From assembly GCF_900095175.1 (NCBI RefSeq), contig NZ_LT606946.1, positions 1,767,417 through 1,831,416 of the forward strand: a DNA stretch of 64,000 nucleotides, written 5' to 3'. The notes under the pieces are model-generated. The model was not told the DNA's origin and did not search any database. It saw only the letters and a list, made by a program, of their open reading frames with translations. This stretch comes from Polynucleobacter necessarius. Lineage in GTDB: Bacteria > Pseudomonadota > Gammaproteobacteria > Burkholderiales > Burkholderiaceae. Of this stretch, positions 38,884 through 49,434 are shown piece after piece; position 1 is the first letter of the stretch; each line of letters begins with the position of its first letter. The translations under genes and the position numbers were made by a program.

Positions 38884-40107
38884 ATGAAGTTAAAGCAAAT
38901 TACCGCGTGTCTGGTGGCGACAGCCCTTTTTGGATCAAATCCAGCATTCGCGCAAACATCCAAAGTTAGTGGTGATGTAATTAAGATTGGCGTATTAACA
39001 GACCTGTCATCAACTTATTCTGATTTGGCTGGTGCTGGTGCGGTGATTGCAGCAAAAATGGCAATCGCTGATTTTTCAAAGGACGGCACTGTTATTGGTA
39101 AGAAGATTGAGCTCGTTAGTGCTGACCATCAGAACAAAGCAGATATCGCCGCCAATAAAGCGCGCGAGTGGTACGACAAGGATGGTGTTGATGTGATTGT
39201 TGAGTTGGTGTCAACCAACGTTGCTCTTGCTGTAATGGAAGTGGCAGAGCAAAAAAACAAGATCACCTTAGTGTCTGGCGCAGCTTCCCTGCCAATTACC
39301 AATGAAAAATGTACTGCCAATAACGTGCATTGGACTTATGACACTTACGCGCTTTCAAACGGTACAGCTAAAGCTGTTGTAAAGCAGGGCAAAAAGAACT
39401 GGTACTTCCTTACTGCTGACTATGCTTTCGGAGCAGCTCTAGAGAAAGATTCGACCAATGTTGTTAATGCTAACGGTGGTAAGGTGCTGGGAACTAGTAA
39501 ACACCCATTTCCGAATAGCGACTTTTCTTCATACCTCTTGAAGGCACAAGCTAGTGGTGCTGATGTTGTTGCGCTGGCAAATGCGGGCCAAGACACTAAC
39601 AACTTTGTTAAACAAGCTGCAGAGTTTGGTATCAACAAAAAACAAACGGTTGTTCCTTTGTTAATGTTTATCTCTGATGTTCATTCTTTGGGTTTGAATG
39701 CAGCCCAAGGCATGTACCTAACGGAAGGCTTCTATTGGGATAGAGATGAGAAAACACGTGCGTTTTCTAAGCGTTTCATCTTGCAACATAAGCGCATGCC
39801 AACCAGCGTTCAAGCTGGTGTTTACTCATCAGTTCTCGCCTATTTAGCTGCAGTTCAAAAAGCAGGCACGGATGATACTCAAGCGGTAATGAAGGCTTTG
39901 AGATCGACCAATATTGATGATGGTTTGTTCAAAGGAAAAATCCGTGCTGACGGCAAGTTTGAGCATGACATGTATTTACTTGAAGTGAAGAAGCCATCCG
40001 AATCTAAGAGCCCATGGGATTATTACAACGTCAAAGCAGTGATTCCGGCTGCTGAGGCAACACAACCACTTTCATTGTCACGATGCAAGTTGGTTACTAA
40101 CAAGTAA
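38884..40107 (+). CDS. Periplasmic substrate-binding protein of the Liv-type transporter
   Basis: 407 residues with a Sec signal (ACLVATALFGSNPAFAQ, cleavage near 24). Leu/Ile/Val-binding family type I periplasmic fold: VIKIGVLTDLSSTYSDLAGAGAVIAAKMA, the DHQNKADIAANKAREW segment and FPNSDFSSYLLKAQASGADVV. A strong ribosome site (AGGAG) precedes ATG 38884. Intact and presumably still exported, although its ATPases are broken. Binding specificity unknown. Confidence 0.88.
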   Translation: MKLKQITACLVATALFGSNPAFAQTSKVSGDVIKIGVLTDLSSTYSDLAGAGAVIAAKMAIADFSKDGTVIGKKIELVSADHQNKADIAANKAREWYDKDGVDVIVELVSTNVALAVMEVAEQKNKITLVSGAASLPITNEKCTANNVHWTYDTYALSNGTAKAVVKQGKKNWYFLTADYAFGAALEKDSTNVVNANGGKVLGTSKHPFPNSDFSSYLLKAQASGADVVALANAGQDTNNFVKQAAEFGINKKQTVVPLLMFISDVHSLGLNAAQGMYLTEGFYWDRDEKTRAFSKRFILQHKRMPTSVQAGVYSSVLAYLAAVQKAGTDDTQAVMKALRSTNIDDGLFKGKIRADGKFEHDMYLLEVKKPSESKSPWDYYNVKAVIPAAEATQPLSLSRCKLVTNK

Positions 40108-40128
40108 TCTATTTCTTATTAAGCATGT

Positions 40129-41046
40129 TTGAACTTCTTGGAATTACCCCACCAAGGGCTGGTTGCTCAGCTCTTGGTGGGGCTTATTAATGGCTCTTTT
40201 TATGCCATTTTGAGTTTGGGTTTGGCCATTATTTTTGGTCTACTCAACATCATTAATTTTTCCCATGGTGCTCAGTACACAATGGGCGCATTCGTTGCGT
40301 GGATTGACCTAACTCAAGTTGGCCAGTGGATTGGTTTTCCTGAATTCTCGATTAATTATTGGTTTGCGCTAATTCTCGTGCCCCTAGTGATGGCAGGTTT
40401 CGGCTTGATACTTGAGCGCACCATGCTCAGGCGCTTGTATCACCTGGATCATCTTTACAGCTTGTTATTAACTTTCGGTTCGGCGCTCATTATCGAGGGC
40501 ATGTTTCGTCATTGGTATGGAATCTCTGGTGAGAGTTATTCAGCCCCTGAGATATTGCAGGGCGCCATCCCGTTAGAGTTGATTGGCATTATTTTGCCTA
40601 AGTATCGCTTGTGGGTGGTGGTGGCCTCATTGGTGGTTTGTTTTTCTACTTGGTTTGTCATAGAAAGAACAAAGTTGGGCGCATACCTTCGCGCCGGAAC
40701 TGAAAATCCAAAATTACTTCAAGCGTTTGGTGTCAATGTACCTGTAATGATTTCTTTGGCCTATGCCTATGGTGTGGGTCTTGCTGGTTTTGCTGGTGTT
40801 TTAGCTGCACCAATTTTCCAAGTGAATCCATTGATGGGTTCGAATCTCATCATCGTAGTTTTTGCGGTTGTTGTGATTGGCGGCATGGGCTCAATCATGG
40901 GCTCTATTTTGACCGGCCTAGCTTTAGGTTTAATTGAAGGATTGACTAAAGTGTTTTATCCAGAAGCATCTGGCGTAGTAATATTTGTGATCATGGCAAT
41001 CGTGTTGCTTATTCGTCCTGCTGGACTTTTCGGCCGGGAGAAATAA
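40129..41046 (+). CDS. livH: Liv-type ABC transporter permease LivH, N-terminus shifted
   Basis: 305 residues as read from TTG 40129. Hydrophobic, with the family block GLINGSFYAILSLGLAIIFGLLNIINFSHGAQYTMGAF and EAA-like GAYLRAGTENPKLLQAFGVNV. The family-like start MFELLGITP lies at ATG 40123 in another frame and ends at a stop. One extra C in CCACCAAGGG (about 40146) separates the two frames. Translation from TTG may restore a near-full protein because the displaced part is only a few residues. Confidence 0.82.
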   Translation: MNFLELPHQGLVAQLLVGLINGSFYAILSLGLAIIFGLLNIINFSHGAQYTMGAFVAWIDLTQVGQWIGFPEFSINYWFALILVPLVMAGFGLILERTMLRRLYHLDHLYSLLLTFGSALIIEGMFRHWYGISGESYSAPEILQGAIPLELIGIILPKYRLWVVVASLVVCFSTWFVIERTKLGAYLRAGTENPKLLQAFGVNVPVMISLAYAYGVGLAGFAGVLAAPIFQVNPLMGSNLIIVVFAVVVIGGMGSIMGSILTGLALGLIEGLTKVFYPEASGVVIFVIMAIVLLIRPAGLFGREK

Positions 41047-41047
41047 G

Positions 41048-41977
41048 GTGCACTCAAAAACAAAATTGTTGTACGGCATTCTGGTTTTAATTGCCCTATT
41101 GCTACCTTTTCAAGGCTTCATCTATTTAGTGTTTGCAATGAAGGTGTTGTGCTTTGCACTCTTTGCTTGTGCTTTCAATTTGTTGTTGGGTTTCACGGGC
41201 CTCCTTTCTTTTGGTCATGCCGCATTTTTTGGAACCTCTGCTTACATTACTGCTTATCTTTGTAAAGAGGCCGGCCTGTCCCCTGAGCTTGGAATTGCTT
41301 TAGGTGTACTGGGCTCAGGCGCCTTGGGTTTTTTAATTGGCTCTTTAGCAATTCGTCGGCAGGGTATTTATTTTGCGATGGTGACGCTAGCCCTTTCGCA
41401 GATGGTGTACTTCCTGGCCGTACAGCTTCCATTCACGGGTGGCGAGGATGGTATTCAAGGTGTGCCGCGGGGAATGCTGTTCGGTTTGATTGACTTAAAA
41501 GATGATGTCAGCATGTATTACTTTGTGCTGGCCGTTTTCTTATTGGGATTTGCGTTAATCGTTCGTACAGTGCACTCCCCATTTGGCCAAGTCTTAAAGG
41601 CTATTCGTGAAAACGAGCCGCGCGCAGTTTCTTTGGGTTATGACGTTGATCGTTTCAAGTTAATTTCTTTTGTGATTTCAGCTGCACTTGCTGGTTTGGC
41701 CGGTTCTTTGAAAACCCTCGTCTTCCAGTTGGCAACGTTGACGGATGTGCATTGGCATATGTCTGGCGAAGTGGTCTTAATGACTTTGCTTGGCGGCATG
41801 GGTACAATCCTTGGCCCAGTGGTTGGTGCAGGTATTGTGGTCGGCTTACAAAACTACCTGGCTAATATTGGGTCGTGGAGCACCATTGCAACCGGATTCA
41901 TTTTTGTAATCTGTGTTTTGGCATTCCGTCGCGGGGTTGTTGGCGAAATTACACACCTCTTTAAGAAGAAAAATTGA
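41048..41977 (+). CDS. livM: Liv-type ABC transporter permease LivM
   Basis: 309 residues from GTG 41048, one base after livH. About nine membrane helices. FNLLLGFTGLLSFGHAAFFGTSAYI and the EAA-loop FGQVLKAIRENEPRAVSLGYDV are characteristic; LLGGMGTILGPVVGA near the end is typical. Open throughout. Last gene of the operon, followed by a strong terminator. Useful only if the operon ATPases are functional or replaced. Confidence 0.9.
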   Translation: MHSKTKLLYGILVLIALLLPFQGFIYLVFAMKVLCFALFACAFNLLLGFTGLLSFGHAAFFGTSAYITAYLCKEAGLSPELGIALGVLGSGALGFLIGSLAIRRQGIYFAMVTLALSQMVYFLAVQLPFTGGEDGIQGVPRGMLFGLIDLKDDVSMYYFVLAVFLLGFALIVRTVHSPFGQVLKAIRENEPRAVSLGYDVDRFKLISFVISAALAGLAGSLKTLVFQLATLTDVHWHMSGEVVLMTLLGGMGTILGPVVGAGIVVGLQNYLANIGSWSTIATGFIFVICVLAFRRGVVGEITHLFKKKN

Positions 41978-42003
41978 TTTAGGTTTTTTCTTATTCGCTT
42001 TTA

Positions 42004-42025
42004 GTACGGCGCTTCGGCGCCGTAC
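42004..42025 (+). terminator. Terminator of the liv operon
   Basis: GTACGGCGC-TTCG-GCGCCGTAC: perfect 9-bp stem with TTCG loop, 26 bases after livM, followed by TTATTTAAA. Strong intrinsic terminator. Confidence 0.88.
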
Positions 42026-42185
42026 TTATTTAAAGTCTTCCGCTATTCACTTGAGATGCGCCCCCTTGGCGATGTGCATTGCGGGTGACCTAACACCAAC
42101 AATTTCCAAGTATTTTTATAAAAACCTAATTAAATCAATGGGTTATATCAAATTATCAACATATTTTGTTAGTCGGGAATTTATT

Positions 42186-42201
42186 TGTTTCACGTGAAAC
42201 C
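42186..42201. promoter_or_regulatory. parS: parS site 1, upstream of mnmG
   Basis: TGTTTCACGTGAAACC matches the universal chromosomal parS TGTTTCACGTGAAACA at 15 of 16 positions. It lies 40 bases before mnmG and 2.6 kb before parA/parB. ParB loads here as a CTP-dependent clamp. Confidence 0.93.
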
Positions 42202-42217
42202 TACAAAATGCTATGAT
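42189..42217 (+). promoter_or_regulatory. Probable mnmG promoter overlapping parS
   Basis: TATGAT (42212-42217) with TTCACG (42189-42194) 17 bp upstream; each hexamer has 4-5 of 6 consensus bases. The -35 lies within parS site 1, so ParB bound there could affect mnmG-rsmG-parAB transcription. Confidence 0.4.
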
Positions 42218-42240
42218 CATCGCCCTATCTGAGGCAAATC

Positions 42241-44166
42241 ATGCGTTATTCAAAGAGCTTCGATGTCATTGTTGTTGGCGGCGGTCACGCCGGGACTGAA
42301 GCTGCCCTTGCGGCTGCGCGCATGGGATGCGACACCCTTCTTATTACGCACAGTATTGAGAATTTAGGCGCCATGAGCTGTAATCCCTCAATTGGTGGGA
42401 TTGGCAAAGGCCACTTGGTTAAAGAAATCGATGCTATGGGCGGCGCTATGGCGGCGGCTACTGATGAGGCTGGTATTCAGTTTCGGATATTAAATTCAAG
42501 TAAAGGCCCTGCTGTTCGCGCAACCCGCGCCCAAGGTGATCGGGTTTTGTACAAGGCGGCGATTCGTCGTCGTCTTGAGAATCAACAAAATTTGACTCTC
42601 TTCCAGGCTGCCGTGGATGACCTTCTGGTTCAGGGTGATGAGGTCCAGGGTGTGGTTACACAAATGGGCCTGAAGTTTACGGCTAAGAAAGTGGTCTTAA
42701 CTGCCGGAACCTTCTTGGATGGAAAGATTCATGTAGGTTTAAATAACTATGCTGGTGGTCGAGCTGGTGATCCAGCCGCCATTTCTTTGTCTGCTAGACT
42801 GAAGGAGCTAAAGCTTCCCCAGGGAAGATTGAAGACTGGCACCCCACCCCGGATTGATGGGCGAACCATTGATTTTTCGGTGATACTGGAGCAGCCCGGG
42901 GATTTAGATCCCGTACCGGTTTTCTCTTATCTAGGTAGACCAGAGCAACATCCGAAACAGGTGCCATGCTGGATTTCCCATACAAATGAACAGACACATG
43001 ACATTATTCGGGGTGGTTTAGATCGCTCACCAATGTATACGGGTGTGATTGAGGGGGTTGGCCCGCGCTACTGCCCCTCTATTGAGGACAAAATTCATCG
43101 TTTTGCCTCCAGAAATAGTCATCAGATCTTTCTGGAGCCCGAAGGTCTAACAACGAACGAGTTTTATCCGAATGGCATATCTACCAGCTTGCCATTTGAT
43201 GTTCAGTGGAACTTGGTCCGAAGTATTCGTGGACTCGAGTCTGCCGTCATTGTGCGCCCTGGTTATGCTATTGAATACGACTTCTTTGATCCGCGGTATT
43301 TGCGTCATAGTCTAGAGACCAAGGCGATTGCCGGTCTTTACTTTGCTGGCCAGATTAATGGCACAACGGGTTATGAAGAGGCTGCCGCCCAAGGAATGCT
43401 GGCCGGCATTAATGCTGGCTTGGCAGTGCAAGGCAAAGAACCATGGTTGCCTAAGCGTAGTGAGTCTTATATTGGCGTTTTAGTGGATGACCTGATTACT
43501 TTGGGTGTTCAAGAGCCATATCGCATGTTCACTAGCCGCGCGGAGTACCGCTTGAGCTTGCGGGAAGATAATGCAGATTTGCGCCTCACCACCAGTGGGC
43601 GCGAGCTTGGCTTGGTGGATGACTACCGCTGGGCTACGTTTTGCAGAAAACAAGAGGCTGTTTCACGTGAAACATCTCGCTTACAAGATATTTGGATTGG
43701 GCCAAAACATGGATCAGCAAAGGCTGTCTCCGAGTTGTTAGGGCAAGATTTATCGCATGAGTGCAGTTTGGCTGATCTTTTAAGGCGCCCTGGTATCACT
43801 TATGAGGCAGTCATGGGTTTGGCAGAAGGCCTTTGGTCGCCAGGAACATTGGACGATGACCTGGGTTTAGCGCAACAAATTAGCGACCAGGTTGAGATTT
43901 CTATCAAATATCAAGGCTATATAGATAGGCAGGCTGTTGAGATTGCTCGGCAAGAGCATAACGAGAGCTTTCCTTTATCCGAATCTTTGGACTACACCCA
44001 GGTTCTTGGTTTATCCAAAGAGGTGCAGCAAAAGCTAAATCTGCATAAGCCTGGCACTCTTGGCCAGGCTGGCAGGATTTCTGGCGTTACGCCTGCAGCA
44101 CTCTCTTTGTTGTTAGTCCATCTGAAAAAAGGTTTGGGTCGGACGCAAGAAGAAGCCCATGAGTAA
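42241..44166 (+). CDS. mnmG: tRNA U34 carboxymethylaminomethyl synthesis enzyme MnmG
   Basis: 641 residues. FAD-binding [44 protein letters not shown], the [11 protein letters not shown] and [12 protein letters not shown] motifs, [18 protein letters not shown], and a C-terminal helical domain that binds MnmE. Partner of MnmE in U34 modification. The codons around 43659-43674 contain a perfect parS site and encode AVSRETS in a less conserved stretch. ATG at 42241; the stop overlaps rsmG. Confidence 0.97.
   Translation: MRYSKSFDVIVVGGGHAGTEAALAAARMGCDTLLITHSIENLGAMSCNPSIGGIGKGHLVKEIDAMGGAMAAATDEAGIQFRILNSSKGPAVRATRAQGDRVLYKAAIRRRLENQQNLTLFQAAVDDLLVQGDEVQGVVTQMGLKFTAKKVVLTAGTFLDGKIHVGLNNYAGGRAGDPAAISLSARLKELKLPQGRLKTGTPPRIDGRTIDFSVILEQPGDLDPVPVFSYLGRPEQHPKQVPCWISHTNEQTHDIIRGGLDRSPMYTGVIEGVGPRYCPSIEDKIHRFASRNSHQIFLEPEGLTTNEFYPNGISTSLPFDVQWNLVRSIRGLESAVIVRPGYAIEYDFFDPRYLRHSLETKAIAGLYFAGQINGTTGYEEAAAQGMLAGINAGLAVQGKEPWLPKRSESYIGVLVDDLITLGVQEPYRMFTSRAEYRLSLREDNADLRLTTSGRELGLVDDYRWATFCRKQEAVSRETSRLQDIWIGPKHGSAKAVSELLGQDLSHECSLADLLRRPGITYEAVMGLAEGLWSPGTLDDDLGLAQQISDQVEISIKYQGYIDRQAVEIARQEHNESFPLSESLDYTQVLGLSKEVQQKLNLHKPGTLGQAGRISGVTPAALSLLLVHLKKGLGRTQEEAHE
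43659..43674. promoter_or_regulatory. parS: parS site 2, inside mnmG coding sequence
   Basis: TGTTTCACGTGAAACA, a 16/16 match to consensus parS, 1.47 kb from site 1 and fully intragenic. The reading frame through it is AVSRET. Confidence 0.96.
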
Positions 44167-44821
44167 TGATTTGGTTTCTTTGGGGATTGAGAGCTTGGAT
44201 CTCAACCTTAGCGCTGTCAATATTGCCGATTTGGAGCTCTTTTTGCAGGAAATGGGGCGCTGGAACCAGGTGCATAACTTGACAGCAATTGAGGGTGAAA
44301 CGAACTCGGTGCGCCTGCATCTCATTGATTCTATTGCTGTTTTACCCATAATGCGCCAATTTCTAACCCAAGAAACCCCCAATATTGCAGATCTTGGTTC
44401 TGGTGGTGGATTGCCAGCTATACCCATTGCGATTTTGCAGCCAAGCTGGCATGTAACCTTGATTGAGGCCATCCGCAAGAAGACGGCATTTTTGCAGCAT
44501 GTTCGCGATAAGCTAGGATTGAAGAATATTCAGGTTCTAAGTGAGCGCGTTGAAGAGGTAGCGAAATCACAGCCCGGACAGTTTGATGCGGTGATTTCTA
44601 GAGCATTTACTAATCTTGCCCACTTTCTAGAGCTTGCCCTCCCCCTTCTCAACCCAAATGGTTTGGTATTTGCCATGAAGGCTAAGCGGGCAGATAAGGA
44701 GCTGCAAGATGTGTGTATGGATGATTGGCAATTGGTGGCCGATGAGCCCCTGCACATCCCGAATTTGGAGGTTGAGCGCAGGTTTTTAGTCTTATCCCCC
44801 GTGAGAAAATTACCCCTTTAA
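44159..44821 (+). CDS. rsmG: 16S rRNA m7G527 methyltransferase
   Basis: 220 residues. SAM motif [54 protein letters not shown]. Methylates G527 of 16S rRNA. Overlaps the mnmG stop by 8 bases, the usual gidA-gidB coupling. Confidence 0.95.
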   Translation: MSNDLVSLGIESLDLNLSAVNIADLELFLQEMGRWNQVHNLTAIEGETNSVRLHLIDSIAVLPIMRQFLTQETPNIADLGSGGGLPAIPIAILQPSWHVTLIEAIRKKTAFLQHVRDKLGLKNIQVLSERVEEVAKSQPGQFDAVISRAFTNLAHFLELALPLLNPNGLVFAMKAKRADKELQDVCMDDWQLVADEPLHIPNLEVERRFLVLSPVRKLPL

Positions 44822-44846
44822 AGCACGACATTTTTTAAGAAAAATT

Positions 44847-45617
44847 ATGGCCAAAATATTTTGTATTGCGAATCAAAAAGGCGGGGTTGGAAAAACCACC
44901 ACCGCTGTGAATTTGGCTGCTGGTTTAGCTGGACATCAGCAACGCGTTTTGTTGGTCGATTTAGATCCACAGGGCAATGCCACGATGGGGTCTGGTATTG
45001 AAAAGGCGGATCTCAACAGCACTGTGTATCAAGTGTTAATTGGCTTGTCATCAGTGAAAGAATCCGCAGTGCCTTGTGAGGGCTCTGGTTATGATGTGTT
45101 GCCAGCAAATCGTGATTTAGCTGGTGCAGAAATTGAGTTGGTAGATTTAGATTCTCGCGAACAAAGATTGAAAGATGCGCTGGCTCTTGTAGCAAATGAT
45201 TATGACTTTATTTTGATTGACTGCCCGCCTGCATTATCTCTGTTAACACTGAATGGATTATGCGCAGCGAACGGCGTCATTGTGCCAATGCAGTGTGAAT
45301 ATTTTGCATTAGAAGGATTGTCGGATTTAGTGAACACCATCAAACAAGTTCACGCCAACTTAAATCCTGACTTGGTGATTATTGGATTGCTGCGCGTCAT
45401 GTTTGATGCGCGCATGACATTGCAACAACAAGTTTCCGATCAATTGATTGAGCACTTTGGCGACAAGGTATTTAAGAGCATTATTCCTCGCAACGTCCGC
45501 CTGGCCGAAGCCCCGTCCTATGGGCTTCCTGGGGTGGCGTTTGATAAATCATCGCGTGGTGCTAAAGCCTACTTGGAGTTTGGTGCCGAGATGATCGAAC
45601 GTATTAAGCAAATGTAA
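44847..45617 (+). CDS. parA: Chromosome-partition ATPase ParA (Soj)
   Basis: 256 residues. Deviant Walker A KGGVGKTTTAVNLAAGLA, A' VDLDPQGN and Walker B FILIDCPPALSLLTLN, as in MinD/ParA ATPases of chromosomal type (no N-terminal HTH). Forms the DNA-bound gradient that moves ParB-parS complexes. 25 bases after rsmG. Confidence 0.97.
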   Translation: MAKIFCIANQKGGVGKTTTAVNLAAGLAGHQQRVLLVDLDPQGNATMGSGIEKADLNSTVYQVLIGLSSVKESAVPCEGSGYDVLPANRDLAGAEIELVDLDSREQRLKDALALVANDYDFILIDCPPALSLLTLNGLCAANGVIVPMQCEYFALEGLSDLVNTIKQVHANLNPDLVIIGLLRVMFDARMTLQQQVSDQLIEHFGDKVFKSIIPRNVRLAEAPSYGLPGVAFDKSSRGAKAYLEFGAEMIERIKQM

Positions 45618-45639
45618 AACCTAGGAACATAAAAATATT

Positions 45640-46527
45640 ATGGTTGCAATAAAGAAAAAGGGCTTAGGTCGCGGCTTAGAGGCCTTGCTTGGTGATAAGG
45701 CGAAAAAAGAAACCACAGCAGAAATTAATCGTTTGCCATTGACTGCATTGCAGGCTGGTAAATATCAACCGCGTCAAAAAATGGAAGCGGTTGCATTACA
45801 AGAGTTGGCTGAAAGTATTCGTGAGCAAGGTGTGATGCAACCATTGTTGGTGCGTTTAGTTGCTCCTGGTAAGTATGAAATTATTGCTGGCGAGCGTCGC
45901 TTTCGTGCGGCAACATTAGCCGGCTTAAAAGAGGTACCAGTTTTAGTTTCTGGTGCCAACGACCAGGCCGCTGCAGCAATGGCCTTAGTCGAGAATATGC
46001 AGCGCGAAGATTTGAATCCGCTGGAAGAGTCTCAAGGGCTCGCAAGACTGATTGAAGAGTTTGGTTTTACGCACGAACAAGCGGCAAAGGCGGTAGGCAA
46101 GTCACGTAGTGCGGTAACGAATTTGCTTCGCTTAAACCAATTGGCAAAACCAGTGCAAGCCATGCTTTTGGCAGGCGACATTGATATGGGCCATGCACGC
46201 GCTCTATTGCCACTTTCAGGTGCCAGTCAAGTTGCGCTGGCCCAAAGAATTGCAGCTCAAGGGCTGTCAGTTCGAGAGGCTGAAAGGATGGCTACAGCCC
46301 TTGCGCTGGCCGGAGGTCAGATTGGCGATAAAAAGACTAAAACTAAGGCCGGCGCTGATGCTCCAGCTCACGACGCAGATATGCGCCGTTTAACACAAGA
46401 AATCGCTGATTTAATAGGTTTGAATGCGGAATTAAAGTTTAAAGGCAAGGGTGGCGAGCTCAGGATTCAATTTAGTCAGTTTGATGAGCTGGATTCATTG
46501 CTTAAAAAGCTGGGTATTGAGGCCTAA
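45640..46527 (+). CDS. parB: Chromosome-partition protein ParB (Spo0J)
   Basis: 295 residues. Basic N-terminus KKKGLGRGLEALLGD (ParA-stimulating motif), CTPase/ParB-box GERRFRAATLAGL with VENMQREDLNPLEE, the HTH HEQAAKAVGKSRSAVTNLLRL that reads parS, and a C-terminal dimer domain. CTP-dependent clamp. Cognate sites at 42186 and 43659. Confidence 0.97.
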   Translation: MVAIKKKGLGRGLEALLGDKAKKETTAEINRLPLTALQAGKYQPRQKMEAVALQELAESIREQGVMQPLLVRLVAPGKYEIIAGERRFRAATLAGLKEVPVLVSGANDQAAAAMALVENMQREDLNPLEESQGLARLIEEFGFTHEQAAKAVGKSRSAVTNLLRLNQLAKPVQAMLLAGDIDMGHARALLPLSGASQVALAQRIAAQGLSVREAERMATALALAGGQIGDKKTKTKAGADAPAHDADMRRLTQEIADLIGLNAELKFKGKGGELRIQFSQFDELDSLLKKLGIEA

Positions 46528-46555
46528 ATTGGGCAGAAATATGTTTCCAAATCCT

Positions 46556-46584
46556 TTGACATATTGCACTGCACACATTAAACT
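46556..46584 (+). promoter_or_regulatory. Probable atp operon promoter
   Basis: Perfect TTGACA (46556-46561), 17-bp spacer, TAAACT (46579-46584), 12 bases before the atpI start. The best sigma-70-like match seen in the window. Confidence 0.65.
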
Positions 46585-46596
46585 CTCGGGGCTAAA

Positions 46597-47091
46597 TTGA
46601 TTCCTCAAAAAAATCGATTTTCCGAGGTAAATGACTGGGATGAACCCGAAGAAGAGGCATATCGGGTTTTAAGTAAAGAGGAAATGGCGGCGTTGCAAGC
46701 TAGTAATGCCATTAAACACCCCCCGCTGTCTCCCTGGAAGATTTTGGCTGCACAAGTAGCGATTACCGCGCTTAGTATGGTGATTTGGTCAATTTTTGGG
46801 GAGCCGATAGGGGTTAGCCTTTATACTCAGTCGGCCTTTTTAGGTGGTTTAATTAGCGTCTTGCCTTCTGCCCTTTTCTTAGTTCGGTTGGAGTTGGCGA
46901 AAAAAACGCAGATATTGAATCCAGGGAATTATTTGGCAGCATTGGTTTCTGGCGAATTTATCAAAATCGTCGTTACCTTGATGCTGTTTTTAGGGGTTGC
47001 ATTTTGGATCCCGGGCGTGCTTTGGGCCCCACTTTTGGTGACTTATGTGCTGGCCCTTAAGCGTGTTTGGCTAGCGTGGTTGTGGCGCTAA
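46597..47091 (+). CDS. atpI: ATP synthase subunit I
   Basis: 164 residues from a TTG at 46597; the alternative first ATG (46684) would drop the acidic N-terminal segment. Four membrane helices in the second half (ILAAQVAITALSMVIW, SAFLGGLISVLPSALFLV, FIKIVVTLMLFLGVAFW, WAPLLVTYVLALK). Non-essential assembly factor for the c-ring. With the start only 12 bases from the -10 the leader is very short, so initiation could be further in. Confidence 0.8.
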   Translation: MIPQKNRFSEVNDWDEPEEEAYRVLSKEEMAALQASNAIKHPPLSPWKILAAQVAITALSMVIWSIFGEPIGVSLYTQSAFLGGLISVLPSALFLVRLELAKKTQILNPGNYLAALVSGEFIKIVVTLMLFLGVAFWIPGVLWAPLLVTYVLALKRVWLAWLWR

Positions 47092-47126
47092 GAGTAATAA
47101 ATGTGATTGAACCAAAGGACTTTTAA

Positions 47127-48005
<879 letters not shown>

Positions 48006-48020
48006 GATTTTTATTTTTAA

Positions 48021-48317
<297 letters not shown>

Positions 48318-48380
48318 TTGTTTTGGCGTGGGTGACCATCGGGTCATCCAACTGTTCTCAACAATACTGAAAGGAATATC

Positions 48381-48851
48381 GTGAATCTGAACGCGACCCT
48401 ATTCGCGCAAATGATCGTTTTCTTCGTCTTATGGTGGGTTGTTGCACGTTTTGTGTGGCCACCGCTAGTTAAGGCGTTAGATGAGCGTTCAAGCAAAATT
48501 GCTGACGGCCTAGCTGCTGCCGAGCGCGGTAAAGAAGCGCTCGCATTAGCAAGCAATGAAGCAGAGCAAGAATTAACCAAAGCACGCCAAGAAGGTATGC
48601 AACGCGTTGCTGAAGCAGAAAAACGTGCACAAATGTCCGCTGAAGAAATTCGCGTCAACGCACAAGCTGAAGCAGCTCGCATTATTTCTCAAGCTAAGCA
48701 AGACGCAGATCAGCAAGTTACACGTGCACGCGAGGTATTGCGCACAGAAGTGGCAGTGTTGGCCGTTAAAGGTGCAGAGCAAATTTTGCGTCGTGAAGTT
48801 GACGCAAAAGCACACGGCGCATTGCTTGATCAACTAAAGGCAGAACTTTGA
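48381..48851 (+). CDS. atpF: ATP synthase Fo subunit b
   Basis: 156 residues from a GTG at 48381 ([19 protein letters not shown]). One N-terminal membrane helix then a long Ala/Glu-rich coiled coil forming the peripheral stalk. RBS AAAGGAA precedes it. Intact. Confidence 0.96.
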   Translation: MNLNATLFAQMIVFFVLWWVVARFVWPPLVKALDERSSKIADGLAAAERGKEALALASNEAEQELTKARQEGMQRVAEAEKRAQMSAEEIRVNAQAEAARIISQAKQDADQQVTRAREVLRTEVAVLAVKGAEQILRREVDAKAHGALLDQLKAEL

Positions 48852-48852
48852 T

Positions 48853-49389
48853 ATGGCTGAATTAGCCACGATTGCACGCCCTTACGCTGAAGCACTTTTT
48901 CAAAGCGCCAAGTCTGCTGAGCTTTCTGCTTGTTTAGAGCAGCTAAATGAACTGGCGCAGCTCGCTGCATTGCCAGAAGTTGCCGCTTTATCAAACAATC
49001 CAAAAGTATCCGCAGATGATTTAAGCAAGTTACTGTCCGGCATGGTGAAGACAAAGCTGGACGACAAAGTCGCAAGCTTTTTAAATCTTGTAAATCAAAA
49101 CCATCGCTTATCTGCGATTCCGGAAATTGCTCGTCAATTTGAGGCAATGAAGAATCAGAGCGAGGGTGCGGCAGAAGTAATGCTTACTAGCGCATTCCCA
49201 TTAGAGGGCTCTGCGTTAAATGATTTGTTGTCAAGTTTGAAGAAGCGCTTTGGGGGTAAAGAATTGCGCCCAACTATTCAAATAGATCCTGCGTTGATTG
49301 GCGGAGTACGCATTCAGGTTGGTGATGAGGTAATGGATAGTTCTGTTAAAGCACAGTTAGCTCAAATGCAAGCAAGTCTTGGCGCATAA
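48853..49389 (+). CDS. atpH: ATP synthase F1 subunit delta
   Basis: 178 residues; ARPYAEALFQSAK N-terminus and the C-terminal IDPALIGGVRIQVGDEVMDSSVKAQLAQM motif identify delta, which ties F1 to the b dimer. One base after atpF. Confidence 0.96.
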   Translation: MAELATIARPYAEALFQSAKSAELSACLEQLNELAQLAALPEVAALSNNPKVSADDLSKLLSGMVKTKLDDKVASFLNLVNQNHRLSAIPEIARQFEAMKNQSEGAAEVMLTSAFPLEGSALNDLLSSLKKRFGGKELRPTIQIDPALIGGVRIQVGDEVMDSSVKAQLAQMQASLGA

Positions 49390-49434
49390 GTTATCCCTAT
49401 TAAGAACATACGAAATAAGACCCAGGAGCAAGTA

